Source: Polyangium sp. 15x6
GTDB taxonomy: Bacteria; Myxococcota_A; Polyangia; Polyangiales; Polyangiaceae
Assembly (NCBI RefSeq): GCF_029960785.1
Contig: NZ_JASBQE010000013.1
Span: forward strand, 118,880 to 182,879
Length of the DNA: 64,000 bases
Reading direction: 5' to 3'
Below, in pieces: positions 48,647-57,738 of the stretch. A program made the translations under genes and the position numbers. The notes under the pieces are model-generated. The model did no database searches. It was not told the origin of the DNA and saw only the letters and a program-made list of their open reading frames with translations. How positions within the stretch are numbered: the stretch's first letter is position 1; each line of letters opens with the position of its first letter.

Positions 48647-48652
48647 AGTCTA
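48647..48652 (-). promoter_or_regulatory. TAGACT -10-like hexamer before YkgJ-like gene
   Basis: TAGACT on the minus strand, 50-62 nt before the candidate starts 48597/48585. Confidence 0.4.
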
Positions 48653-48692
48653 GGCGCATCGAAGGCGCGGGTCGAGGGGGTCCGAAGGGGGT

Positions 48693-48729
48693 TTGGGGCG
48701 TAGCTCGGCTTGTCCGAGCGTAGCCCCAA
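48693..48729. repeat. Palindromic repeat, same architecture as 18619-18661
   Basis: TTGGGGC-GTA-GCTCGG, 5-base loop CTTGT, CCGAGC-GTA-GCCCCAA. The 3-base internal loop carries GTA on both sides in the same orientation, just as the other copy carries TTC. This copy is intergenic. Confidence 0.7.
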
Positions 48730-48912
48730 GCGTTCAAGGAGTTCGTCCAGGCAGGCGAAGTGAGCGAAATCACGCAGTCGAGACGAACCCATCCCGTCCC
48801 GGGTGCTCTCCCGCGTGTCCTGGACGGCTAACTTTGTTCGGTGTCTCGCATTTCGTCGTGACGGGGTCGAATGCGGGCGCTACCTTTCGAGGACTCACGC
48901 GGAGGTGCTGTG

Positions 48913-50445
48913 ATGCGCGTTTTCTTGGGCGCCGCTCCGCTTGTCTTGCTGCTTGCGTGCTCGCGCCCGGCCTCGCCCGGCGATCACGGCGAGTCGGTCG
49001 AGGCGTCGTCCGCGTCGCCGCGAATGCAGAACCTGGCGTCGATCGGGCCCGCGAAGACGAGGCCGCCGACGCCCCAGGGAGGGCGGCGATTCCGGGTCTC
49101 GCCGCTGGGAAACGACGCGAACGATTGCTCGGAGAGCAAGCCCTGTCGGGAAATCCAGCGAGGCATTTCCCTGGCGACGGCGCCCGGCGACGTGCTGCTC
49201 GTGGAAGACGGGGAATACGCGCGGTTCACGGTGGACGGGCTGCGCGGCGAGCCGGGCCGGCCGATCACGATCTTCGCGATCGGCAAGCGCGCGCTCGTCC
49301 GGCCGGATCCCGATTGCAAGAACAGGAACGCTTGTCGGGACAACATCATTCTGCGGAGATCTCACCACGTCGTCCTCGACGGGATCTCGTCGTACGGCGC
49401 GCCTCGGGCCGCGGTGGCCGTGTTTTACGGGACGAACGTGGCGATCCGGAACGGGGCGTACTTCGACAACGGTCGATGGGGGATCTTCTCGTCGTTCGCG
49501 GACGATCTCGTGGTCGAGAACAACGAGGTCCGGCGGAGCCGGCGCGAGCACGGGATCTATCTGTCGAACAGCGGCGACAGGCCCGTGGTCCGGGCGAACG
49601 TGCTGCGCGACAACGACGGCTGCGGCATCCAGATCAACGCCGACATGCGCGAGAGGCCCGAGATCGACAAGTCCGGCAAGAGCTTCTACGGCGGCGTGGC
49701 CGACGGGCTCGTGACCGGCGCCGCGATCGAGCGGAATCTGATCATCGGCAATGGCGCCGGCCTGCTCGCGAACAACAAGAAGCGGAAAGGCGCGGGGATC
49801 AACCTCGACGGCGTGCAAGATTCGATCGTCCAGGGGAACGTGCTCTACGAAAATGCCGCGTCGGGCATCGTGGCGTTCGGCGACGCGGATGGAAGGGAGC
49901 AGGACGCGGAAGAGGACGGAGACGGTCGTTTCGGGCCGAAAGGGCTCTCGATCGTGCACAACACGGTGGTGATGCCCGAGGGGGCGCGGAGCGCGCTGCA
50001 GGTTCGATTGAGCGCAGGGCCGAACGTGGTGCGGAACAACATCCTGTATCACCGGGATGCGCGGCGTGCAGGGCTCGAGCTGGTGACGGAGAAGGACGCG
50101 AAGCTCGTGGAGAGCGATGGGAACGTCCTCGATCGGGTGGCGATCGGGGATCGGGTGCGGCCGCTCGAAGATTGGCGAAGGCAGCTCGGCAAGGACGGGC
50201 ATTCGCTTTCGCTGCCGCTCGCGCGGCTCTTCGTGGATCCGGCGCGGGGCGATTACACGCTCTTGCCCGCGTCGCCGGCGGCGCGGGCGGCGACGGCGGA
50301 TCCGGTGGACGAGCACCAGGATTTCATGGGGAAATCACGCATGCGGCGGGAGAAGGGGCACAGCATCGGCGCATGCGAGGTGGCGCCCGCGGAGCCGCAA
50401 GGGGTCAGGGCATCGCCAGTCGGACCACGCGCTCACCAGCGATGA
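48913..50445 (+). CDS. Right-handed parallel beta-helix lipoprotein
   Basis: A 510-residue secreted lipoprotein (LLLAC, Cys16) with GGAGG 8 nt before the ATG. After a short linker the chain has DUF1565-type start FRVSPLGNDANDCSESKPCR, then regular turns typical of pectate-lyase-like beta-helices (NIILRRSHHVVLDGISSYGA, VVENNEVRRSRREHGIYLSN, SIVQGNVLYENAASGIVAF). Polysaccharide binding or degradation is possible, but no catalytic set is clear. Its end overlaps the opposite gene by 41 bp. Confidence 0.82.
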   Translation: MRVFLGAAPLVLLLACSRPASPGDHGESVEASSASPRMQNLASIGPAKTRPPTPQGGRRFRVSPLGNDANDCSESKPCREIQRGISLATAPGDVLLVEDGEYARFTVDGLRGEPGRPITIFAIGKRALVRPDPDCKNRNACRDNIILRRSHHVVLDGISSYGAPRAAVAVFYGTNVAIRNGAYFDNGRWGIFSSFADDLVVENNEVRRSRREHGIYLSNSGDRPVVRANVLRDNDGCGIQINADMRERPEIDKSGKSFYGGVADGLVTGAAIERNLIIGNGAGLLANNKKRKGAGINLDGVQDSIVQGNVLYENAASGIVAFGDADGREQDAEEDGDGRFGPKGLSIVHNTVVMPEGARSALQVRLSAGPNVVRNNILYHRDARRAGLELVTEKDAKLVESDGNVLDRVAIGDRVRPLEDWRRQLGKDGHSLSLPLARLFVDPARGDYTLLPASPAARAATADPVDEHQDFMGKSRMRREKGHSIGACEVAPAEPQGVRASPVGPRAHQR

Positions 50446-53400
50446 GGACGAGGTCCTTTCCGTCGACGGTGACGGCACGGACGCCGCGCGGCGCGACGGA
50501 GAGGGGCGGCGCGCCGTCCACAGCGAGGCGGCCCGGCGCGCCGCTGCCGAAGACGTGCGCAAAGTGGCTCGATGGCCCGATCGCGCCATTCGCATCCGGC
50601 TCGACGACGACGAGCGTGTGGCCGAAGTCGTTCGCGATCACGAGCTCGCCCGTCGGGAGGAAGGTGATGTCGCTCGGACGATTGAGGCGCAGGTCGGTGA
50701 GAGCGCCGGGCCTGGCGACGCCGTAGCGCTGGCTGTCGCCCGGGATGACGTTTTCCGCGGTGAAGGGGCCCGCGGCGGGGATGCGGCGGACGGCGTTGGA
50801 GTCGTACGAGGCGACGTAGAGGTCGCCGTTCGGCGCGAAGGCGATGCCGCTGATGTTCGGGCCGAGGCTGAGGGGAAGGTCGTCGATCCTGCCGGGCTCG
50901 AGCGTGACGCCGAACGTGGTGATGGCCTGGTTCGTGACGTTGATGATGCGGAGGTAGTTCGCGTCGGCGAAGTAGAGCGCGCCGTTCGGGCCGATCGTGG
51001 CCTTGCCCGCGCCGGTGTTGACGGCGACGCGCGCGGCCGCGGCGAGGCCTGACGCCTGCTGCTCGGCGGTCGTGGCGGCGCGGCCGTCGCCCGCGACGAC
51101 GGAGAGCATGCCCGTCGCGAGGTCGATCTTCGAGACGCGCGGCAGGCCTGCCTCGAGGAGGTAAAGCGCGCTGCCCGCGAGATCGAAGCCGCGCAAGGAG
51201 GCGAGATCGGAGGCGAGCGCCATCCCGTTCGGGCCGATGGTGTTGCCGGTGTAGCCCGTGCCGGCGAGGGGCGTGAGCAGGTTCGTCGTGCGATCGTGGG
51301 CCACGACGCGCGCGTCCGAGGTGTAGATGTAGCGGTTGTTCGCGGCGTCGACGCGAATGGAGCTCAGGCTGTTCAGCGAGCGGAGCGAGAGCCCGGGGAG
51401 GTTGTCGATCTTGGTCGGGCCCGTGCCGGCGACGGCCTCGACGAGCCCCGGATTGCCGGCGGCGTCGAAGAGGACGCGGCGCAGGCGGCCCTCGGCGAGC
51501 ACGAGGAGCGAGCCGTCGCGATCGACGAAGGGGCGCGAGTAGAGCGCGAACGCGGCGCTCTTCGCGGGGCCGCCGTCGCCCGTGTAGCCGGCGTTGGGGA
51601 TGGCCTTGCCCACGTCCCAGCTCCCGGCGACGAAATCGATGCAGTCGCTCTCGTCGAGCGCCACGGGAAGGCTCCCGCCGGCGGGGCGGATGCGGCGGAC
51701 GAGGCCGTGGCGGCTGCCGAAGAGCAGGTCGCCGCGGACCGGATCGACGATGACGCCGCTGTTGATGCCGAGCGACGTGGTGATCGCAGGGCAACCCTCG
51801 GCGGGCAGGCTCGAGTTGTTGCCGTTGCCCGCGAGGTGCAAGCTCTCGACGTACATCGGATCGCCCGCAGGCGGGCGGTTCGCGGGGATCTTGCGGAGCT
51901 GGATGCTCGTCGCCGTGTAGATGCTGCCCTCGGCGTCGAGCGTGACGGTGAGCGGATTGACGACGCCGATGTTCGCGATCTGATCGACCGCGTCGGCCGC
52001 GATCGTGACGCCCCAGGCCGTGGTGGCCGTGCCCGTGGTGTTGATCGCGCGGATCGTGCCGTTGCTGTTGTCCGCGACGAGCAAGATCGAGCCGTCGGCC
52101 GTGAAGGCGAGGTCGCTGATGCCGTTGAAGCTCGCGCTGAGGCGATTGCCGCCGTTGCCGCCGTTGCCGCTCGACGCGGTGCCGGCGTAGTCCGTGACGG
52201 CGCCGTCGGTGCGCTTGGCGCGGAAGATGCGGAAGCCCGACGCGAAATACGCGTCCCCGGTGACGGGGTGGATCGCGACGGCGGCGACGCCCTCGGGCGC
52301 CTGCGCGACGGTCTGGATGGTCTTCGGCTGGAGGGTCTTGCCGAACATCGTGACGGGCGAGGAGCCGTTGTTGATGACGCGGACGCGCTTGCGATCGGCG
52401 ATGTAATAGTTGTTGGCCGCGTCCGTCGTGACGAACCCGCCTTCGATCGACGCGAGCAAGGGATCGGCGCCGTCGCCGATCTCGTTCTCCTCGGGTCCGC
52501 CGCCGGCGAGGATCGTGTAATCCCCCGAGATGCCGAAGACGCCGGCGCTCGTGGTTTGTCCGGCCGAATCGATCACGATCTCGGCCGGGCCGAAGTCGAC
52601 GGCCGGGACTTCCACGACGAGTCGATCGGGCTCGGCGGAGAGGACGACGGCGTCCACGCCCTCGAAGGTGACCTTGTTCATCGCGGCGTCCGCGGAAAAA
52701 CCCGTGCCGCGGAGGACGAGCGCGCTGCCGGGAGCGCCGCCCGCCGGGGTCGTGTCGAGCACGGAGAGGACGGGCGTGGTGCCGGTGATCGTGGCCGCGA
52801 CGTAGCTCCGCGCAGGCATTCGCCCCGGGGCGGCGAGGTTCACCGGGCCGGTGACGGCGTCCGCGGGGACGGTGACGACGACCTGCGTGCCGGCCGCGTT
52901 GATCGAGGTGACGGCGGCAGGCGCGGCGGCGCCGGCGAACGTGACGGTGAGGTCTGCGGGCAAAAGGCCGACGAAGCCGGCGCCGGTGAGGGTGAGGCTC
53001 TCGCCGGGCGCGTGGGGCGCGTCGAAGCCGGTGATCGCGAGCTCGGCGGGGATCGAGGCGTCGGTGATCGTGAGCGGGAGCCAGTTCGAGCGCAGGCCGT
53101 TGACCTCGATGGCGATGGCGCCGGTCGCGAGCGTGGACTCGGAGTTGCCGACGCCGAGCGCGAAGGCGAGATCGCCCGGGGTCGCCTGGTTCGTGACGAT
53201 CTTGCGGCGCGTGCCGCTGCGGCCCGGGATCGCGAGCTGGTTCGCCTCGACGGACGCAGGGTCGAAGCCGAGGCCCTGGACCTTCAGCGTGGAGGAGAGT
53301 TTGGCCTGCGTGACGTCGGTCGAACCGGCGACGGGCAGGTGGGTGAAACCCGGGGAGAACGTGGCTTGCGGCGTGCCGTCGAGGGTGACCGTGACGACGC

Positions 53401-54082
53401 GCGTGCGGGCGACGGCGGCGGGCGTGGTGACGCTGAGGGTGCCGTCGTCGAGGACCATGACGTCGGCGGCCGGGACGTTGCCGAAGAGGACGCCGACGGC
53501 GCCGATGAAGCCGTAGCCGCTGATCGTGACGAGCTCGCCGCCCGCGGCGCTGCCGGCGGCGGGCCGCATGCCGATGATCGCGACGGCGGGCTCGACCTCG
53601 ATCGTGTAGTCCTGGGTCGCGCTCTGGCCGTCGGGGCCCGTGGCCACGAGCGAGACGGATTGCGGCCCGTCCTGGCCTGCGGCGGGCGTCCACGTGACCG
53701 CGCCCGTCGCGGCGTCGACCTGCATGCCGTCGGGCTTGCTCGCGAGCGAGTACGTGATCGTGTCGCCGGGCAGGGCGTTTTCCTGCACGGCCTGCGACGC
53801 GTAGAGGTAGGGGTCGCCGACGTGCGCGACGAGCACCGGCGTCGTGGTGAACGAGACCGGGCCGCGCATTTCTTCCTGTCCGCCGGCGCCGCCGTTGCCA
53901 CCGCTCCCGCCGGAGCCGCCGCTGCCGCCCATGCCACCGACGCCACCCGCGCCGCCGCTGCCGGCGGGGTTCGTCGTGCCGGAGGTCGAGGGCGCATCAT
54001 CGGAGCAACCCGTCGCGAAGGCGGCGAGCGGGAGGCTGATCAGGAACGCGAGCGAGAGTCGGCTTTTCGCGCGGGAACGCAT
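50405..54082 (-). CDS. Large secreted lipoprotein with Ig/IPT and NHL-like repeats
   Basis: A 1225-residue surface protein (ATGC, Cys26) with an AGGAGGAG site. A Gly tether GGSGGSGGSGGNGGAGG follows. Next comes a cadherin/dystroglycan-like Ig domain (PGDTITYSLASKPDGMQVDA), several IPT/TIG domains (GSAAGGELVTISGYGFIGAV; APHAPGESLTLTGAGFVGLL), then NHL-type propeller repeats in the C-terminal 600 residues (GPNGALYFADANYLRIINV, DLYVASYDSNAVRRI). It probably binds extracellular ligands. No catalytic motif. Confidence 0.85.
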   Translation of the reverse strand: MRSRAKSRLSLAFLISLPLAAFATGCSDDAPSTSGTTNPAGSGGAGGVGGMGGSGGSGGSGGNGGAGGQEEMRGPVSFTTTPVLVAHVGDPYLYASQAVQENALPGDTITYSLASKPDGMQVDAATGAVTWTPAAGQDGPQSVSLVATGPDGQSATQDYTIEVEPAVAIIGMRPAAGSAAGGELVTISGYGFIGAVGVLFGNVPAADVMVLDDGTLSVTTPAAVARTRVVTVTLDGTPQATFSPGFTHLPVAGSTDVTQAKLSSTLKVQGLGFDPASVEANQLAIPGRSGTRRKIVTNQATPGDLAFALGVGNSESTLATGAIAIEVNGLRSNWLPLTITDASIPAELAITGFDAPHAPGESLTLTGAGFVGLLPADLTVTFAGAAAPAAVTSINAAGTQVVVTVPADAVTGPVNLAAPGRMPARSYVAATITGTTPVLSVLDTTPAGGAPGSALVLRGTGFSADAAMNKVTFEGVDAVVLSAEPDRLVVEVPAVDFGPAEIVIDSAGQTTSAGVFGISGDYTILAGGGPEENEIGDGADPLLASIEGGFVTTDAANNYYIADRKRVRVINNGSSPVTMFGKTLQPKTIQTVAQAPEGVAAVAIHPVTGDAYFASGFRIFRAKRTDGAVTDYAGTASSGNGGNGGNRLSASFNGISDLAFTADGSILLVADNSNGTIRAINTTGTATTAWGVTIAADAVDQIANIGVVNPLTVTLDAEGSIYTATSIQLRKIPANRPPAGDPMYVESLHLAGNGNNSSLPAEGCPAITTSLGINSGVIVDPVRGDLLFGSRHGLVRRIRPAGGSLPVALDESDCIDFVAGSWDVGKAIPNAGYTGDGGPAKSAAFALYSRPFVDRDGSLLVLAEGRLRRVLFDAAGNPGLVEAVAGTGPTKIDNLPGLSLRSLNSLSSIRVDAANNRYIYTSDARVVAHDRTTNLLTPLAGTGYTGNTIGPNGMALASDLASLRGFDLAGSALYLLEAGLPRVSKIDLATGMLSVVAGDGRAATTAEQQASGLAAAARVAVNTGAGKATIGPNGALYFADANYLRIINVTNQAITTFGVTLEPGRIDDLPLSLGPNISGIAFAPNGDLYVASYDSNAVRRIPAAGPFTAENVIPGDSQRYGVARPGALTDLRLNRPSDITFLPTGELVIANDFGHTLVVVEPDANGAIGPSSHFAHVFGSGAPGRLAVDGAPPLSVAPRGVRAVTVDGKDLVLIAGERVVRLAMP

Positions 54083-54200
54083 GGCGTGCTCCTCCTGTGA
54101 CGGAAGGGAAGGATCGAGGAGGATAGAGCGGAGACGCCGGCGGCAGAAGGGGGAGGATGGCAGCGGAGGACGATTCTCGTGTCCCTGGACGAGCTCCGCT

Positions 54201-55094
54201 TCACCGGACCATGTCGTTCGTCACCCAATCGATGACGGAGCCATGCTGCGGATTCCAGCCGAGCTCGCGGCGGGCCTTTTCGGAACGGACGCGGCTGTTC
54301 GAGCCGAGCGCGAAGACGGCGAGCTCACGGCCCCACCGGGCGATCGCCTGCTCGGCGGGCCACGGCTCGGCCTCGCCCAGCCCGAGGGCCTTGCCGATCG
54401 CGCGGACGACATCGCCGAAGGAGGCCTCGCCATTTTCGACGTAGTAAAAACTCCCCGCCGGCGCCTTCTCCAGCGCGAGCACGTAGAGCTCGGTCATGTC
54501 GGCGATGTGGACGTTCGACCAGATGTTGAGGCCGCGGCCGATGTAGCGCGGGATTCCGCTCTCCTTCGCCTGGGCGACGAGCGGCGGGATCTGCACGCTC
54601 TGGGCGGGCGGGCCCAGCGTGTGGCCATAGATCAGGCTGTTGCAGAGCACGACGGTTCGCACGCCGGGAGCGCTCTCGACGATGCGCTTGTTCAATGCGA
54701 CGCGGTGCTCCTTGTCCGGCTCCGGCTCGACCGGCGTATCCTCGGTGAAGATCGCATTCGACGGTTCGCCCATCGCTTCGTCGCCAACGAGGCTCGTGCC
54801 GCTCGTGTGGAGGAACGGCTTGCCCGAGCCGGCGAGTCCGGCGAGCAATGCGATGGCGGCGCCCTCATGGTCGCTGTCGGCGGCATTGATGACGGCATCG
54901 GCGGCCTTCGCCTCGGCGGCGAGCAACGAGGCGTCGTCGAGCGTGCCGAGGACGGGGTCGATGCCCTTCGCGCGCACGCCCTCGACCTTTGCAGCCGAAC
55001 GGACGAGTCCGCGCACGACATGCCCCATGGAGGCGAGCCGCGCGGCGACCGAACCACCGATATAGCCGCTTGCACCGGTCACGAAGATCCTCAT
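54201..55094 (-). CDS. NAD(P)-dependent epimerase/dehydratase family protein
   Basis: A 297-residue extended SDR. The N-terminal Rossmann motif is MRIFVTGASGYIGGSVAARL. Later features are the LHTSGTSLVGDEAM strand with the catalytic Ser region, NKRIVESAPGVRTVVLCNSL and a YGHTLG segment. The catalytic Tyr-x3-Lys is not canonical: NKRI occupies that place, as in atypical NmrA-like/epimerase proteins. ATG 55094 follows AAGGAG. Divergent LysR gene probably regulates it. Confidence 0.88.
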   Translation of the reverse strand: MRIFVTGASGYIGGSVAARLASMGHVVRGLVRSAAKVEGVRAKGIDPVLGTLDDASLLAAEAKAADAVINAADSDHEGAAIALLAGLAGSGKPFLHTSGTSLVGDEAMGEPSNAIFTEDTPVEPEPDKEHRVALNKRIVESAPGVRTVVLCNSLIYGHTLGPPAQSVQIPPLVAQAKESGIPRYIGRGLNIWSNVHIADMTELYVLALEKAPAGSFYYVENGEASFGDVVRAIGKALGLGEAEPWPAEQAIARWGRELAVFALGSNSRVRSEKARRELGWNPQHGSVIDWVTNDMVR

Positions 55095-55171
55095 GCAACA
55101 CTCCTTTTCTCGATGCCTGGACGATGGAACCGCCGCGGCCGTTTGACAATCCGCCGCGCATGCGCATGACA

Positions 55172-55188
55172 TGTGAATCCGTTTCACA
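55172..55188. promoter_or_regulatory. Palindrome between SDR and LysR genes
   Basis: TGTGAA-N5-TTCACA is a perfect inverted repeat, 13 nt upstream of the LysR ATG (55202). A TTGACA (55143-55148) and the palindrome GCGCATGCGC (55156-55165) lie just upstream. The repeat is a plausible LysR site controlling both divergent genes. Confidence 0.5.
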
Positions 55189-55201
55189 AGGCAGGGTCGA
55201 G

Positions 55202-56212
55202 ATGGACAATCGCATGGGCGAGATGCGGGTCTTCGTGCGGGTGGTGGAAGCCGGCAGCTTCTCGGAGGCGGCTCGTCAGCTCCGGATGACGCCGTCGACG
55301 GTGAGCAAGCTGGTCGGCCGGATCGAAGAGCGGATGGGCGTGCGTCTCGTCGAGCGCTCGACACGGCGCCTGTCGCTGACCGACGAGGGCCAGCTCTACT
55401 TCGAACGAAGCGGCGCGCTCCTCGGCGAGCTCGACGATCTGGAACGCGAGATCGCGCAGGGAGGTGTTCATGCGAGGGGGACGGTGCGCGTCAACGCGTC
55501 GGTCGCCTTCGGCGTGCGCGGGCTCTTGCCGCTCTTGCCGGGCTTCTGGGAGGCGTATCCGGAGATCGTCGTCGACGTGTCGCTTTCGGACGAAATCGTC
55601 GACCTCTACCTCGATCGCACCGACATTGCATTTCGCGTCGGCGCGCTCGGCGACTCGAACCTGGTCGCTCGAAAGGTCGGCACGGCGCGCCGCAGGATCG
55701 TCGCTTCACCGGCCTATCTGAAACGCCACGGGACGCCTCGGACCCTCGAGGATCTCGAGCATCACAATTGCCTCGGCTTCAACTTTCGGCGGTCGGCGCC
55801 CGTGTGGCCGCTCCGGCAGGGAGCTCGTGTCGTCGACCGGACGATGCGCGGCAGCTTGCTCGCCAACAACGGCGAGACGGTGCGCACCATGGCCATCGCG
55901 GGCGTCGGATTGGCGCGGCTCGCGGACTTCCACGTCGATCCCGACATCGAGAGCGGACGGCTCGTCGAAGTGCTGGCGGACGAAGAGCACAGCGACGTCG
56001 AGGACGTGCACGCGCTTTATCTCGGGGGTCAGCGCGTGCCACAGCGCGTGCGCGTGTTTCTCGACCACATGGTCCCGCGGTTGCAATCGTTCATGGCGCG
56101 CGGCGGAGACGATCGGCACGTTCGGGCCGCCTCGTCAGGGAAGCGGGGCGGCTCGCGCGAACGGCCTCGAAAGGCCCGCACGCCTTCGCCTCGTGCGGCT
56201 GCGTCGCGGTGA
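55202..56212 (+). CDS. LysR family transcriptional regulator
   Basis: A 336-residue LysR regulator. The N-terminal winged helix-turn-helix is RVVEAGSFSEAARQLRMTPS with TVSKLVGRIEERMGVRLVER. A substrate-binding-like domain follows (VRVNASVAFGVRGLLPLLPG, then RTLEDLEHHNCLGFNFRRSA). It has a basic, disordered C-terminal tail. ATG 55202 gives a normal start. It is divergent from the SDR/epimerase gene, the usual target arrangement. Confidence 0.92.
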   Translation: MDNRMGEMRVFVRVVEAGSFSEAARQLRMTPSTVSKLVGRIEERMGVRLVERSTRRLSLTDEGQLYFERSGALLGELDDLEREIAQGGVHARGTVRVNASVAFGVRGLLPLLPGFWEAYPEIVVDVSLSDEIVDLYLDRTDIAFRVGALGDSNLVARKVGTARRRIVASPAYLKRHGTPRTLEDLEHHNCLGFNFRRSAPVWPLRQGARVVDRTMRGSLLANNGETVRTMAIAGVGLARLADFHVDPDIESGRLVEVLADEEHSDVEDVHALYLGGQRVPQRVRVFLDHMVPRLQSFMARGGDDRHVRAASSGKRGGSRERPRKARTPSPRAAASR

Positions 56213-56292
56213 AGCCGCGCGGGCGGCGTCCCAAGCGGGTCAGGGAACCCACGCGCACGGACGTGATTCGTTGACTCATTGGAGCTGATGCG

Positions 56293-56754
56293 ATGGGACA
56301 AGTCGTGGAGCTGGTCTTCGAGGTCGAGACGCCGGCGCAGGCTGCGCACCTGGTTCTTGGTATGTTGCAGGGCGCGGAACAGCATAGGTCCTTGGAAGTT
56401 GATGGCCGCGCTCGTTGTGATGTCGAGGAGATCCCGGAGCTGCTTGCGGAAAACCCAGCGGTGCTCTTCATCTTGCCGTCACCGATCGAAATCGGGGAGC
56501 TCGGATGGGTGCCGGATGTAGGAATCCGTGTCGTGCGTGTGCCAGCGGGGTTCGACGTCGAGCTGAGCATCGATCTCGACGACATCGCCGATCCTGGGGC
56601 TTTGGCGCGAGCCCTGTTTTCCCACGCCCAGCGGCTGGCAGCCGCACACGAGGTCACGTCGTTTTACGCAGGGCTCGAGCCAGCGAGTGATGAGGACACG
56701 CGACTCTTTACTGGCAGCGAGCTCGGTCCCTATCGCTTTCCGTCTCACGAGTAG
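56293..56754 (+). CDS. Hypothetical protein
   Basis: A 153-residue acidic protein with GGAG 8 nt before the ATG. No signal peptide, no motif recognised. It reads as alternating strands and helices (VVELVFEVETPAQAAHLVLG, DVELSIDLDDIADPGALARA). Its base composition is a little less GC-biased than its neighbours. It lies 81 bp upstream of the PP2C-like gene and may be co-transcribed with it. Confidence 0.6.
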   Translation: MGQVVELVFEVETPAQAAHLVLGMLQGAEQHRSLEVDGRARCDVEEIPELLAENPAVLFILPSPIEIGELGWVPDVGIRVVRVPAGFDVELSIDLDDIADPGALARALFSHAQRLAAAHEVTSFYAGLEPASDEDTRLFTGSELGPYRFPSHE

Positions 56755-56835
56755 GAGCAACCGGGCCCGAGACTCTTCCGATGATCGAGTGACGGCGGAT
56801 TGACGGCGAGCGGCCGTCGTGGCTCCATCGTGTCG

Positions 56836-57738
56836 ATGGCCGACCGCACGACGAGCACCCTCACCCTCGAATCGGCCCTGGGTCTATGCGCTTCGCGCGG
56901 CAGCCGGACGATCGATGTCGGCGCCGGAGCCGGAGAGGGGTTGCTCGTCGTAGCCGATGGAATGGGGGGGCACTGCACGGGGTGGCTCGGCGCGCGCCTG
57001 GCCGTACGTGCGCTCGTCGAGCCATTCGCGAGCGCCGGCGCGGAAGACCGGTTCGTGGGAGCCGCCGATGGCTTCCCCGACGACTGGGGCTGGGCCGGCG
57101 CGATGCAATCACGTCGAGCGGCCGAGCGCGTGTACGAGGCGTGCGCGGCCGATTTCGGGGATCCGGCGGCGCTCCCGCGTGATCTCGCTGCGATGTTCTC
57201 GGAGATCGACCGCGTCGTGGCCGACGTCCCGAAGCATGACCGTATCCACGGCCTCCTGGTCGGGTGCATTGCCGCCACCGTCGAAGGCGCTCGCGTGCGT
57301 GGGATCCACGTGGGGATCGGGCGCGCACTCCTGCTACGCGCGGGCGCCCACCACTTCGAGAGTCTCGTGGTCGAGCATTACCTGCACCTCGTCGCGGATC
57401 GCATGCCGCAAGCCCGCGACATCGACCCGGCGCAGATCCCGTTGAACATCATCGTCAACGGCCTCGGGGGGCTCACGCAAGCCGGGGTTGGCGTCGACCC
57501 ATTCGACGTCGAGCTCGGCGCGGGTGACCTTCTCCTCCTCTGCTCCCGACGAATGGACGTCCCCGAGGAGGAAGTGGCCCGCATCGCGAGGGCCGCCGTG
57601 GACGACGGTACCCCGCTCGAGGAGCTCGCGCGCATCCTCGAACGCCGTTCGGCCGCCATGTTCGACGTCGCCGAGGCGCATCGCGCCGCCGACGTGGCCT
57701 TCGCGATTGCGTTTGCGAGGCTCTCAGGTTCGAGGTGA
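56836..57738 (+). CDS. PP2C-like protein lacking key metal-binding residues (pseudophosphatase candidate)
   Basis: A 300-residue PP2C-fold protein. DGMGGH (41-46) is conserved, but other metal ligands of active PP2C phosphatases are not: the usual N-E-D motif ahead of it is missing; GD of the V-G-D-S-R motif is GI (HVGIGR, 158-163); the SDG motif reads CSRRM (236-240); the final D-N pair reads ADVAFAIAF. A catalytically dead sensor/anti-anti-sigma-type role is possible. Starts at 56800 (TTG) or 56836 (ATG) are possible. Overlaps the TetR gene by 15 bp, tail to tail. Confidence 0.75.
   Translation: MADRTTSTLTLESALGLCASRGSRTIDVGAGAGEGLLVVADGMGGHCTGWLGARLAVRALVEPFASAGAEDRFVGAADGFPDDWGWAGAMQSRRAAERVYEACAADFGDPAALPRDLAAMFSEIDRVVADVPKHDRIHGLLVGCIAATVEGARVRGIHVGIGRALLLRAGAHHFESLVVEHYLHLVADRMPQARDIDPAQIPLNIIVNGLGGLTQAGVGVDPFDVELGAGDLLLLCSRRMDVPEEEVARIARAAVDDGTPLEELARILERRSAAMFDVAEAHRAADVAFAIAFARLSGSR

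Larger units (their letters stand above)
48586..48912. other. Intergenic region with repeat and promoter-like elements
   Basis: 327 bp between the divergent YkgJ-like and beta-helix lipoprotein genes. It holds TAGACT (48647-48652, minus), a GC-rich repeat around GAGGGGGTCCGAAGGGGG, the hairpin 48693-48729, and an AGGAGTTCGTCCAGGCAGG stretch. I see no tRNA or other gene. Confidence 0.6.

Noticed and set aside
48586..48792. N-terminal extension of the YkgJ-like protein
   Set aside because: It would contain a palindromic repeat and low-complexity residues, and a better start with GGAG is at 48585.
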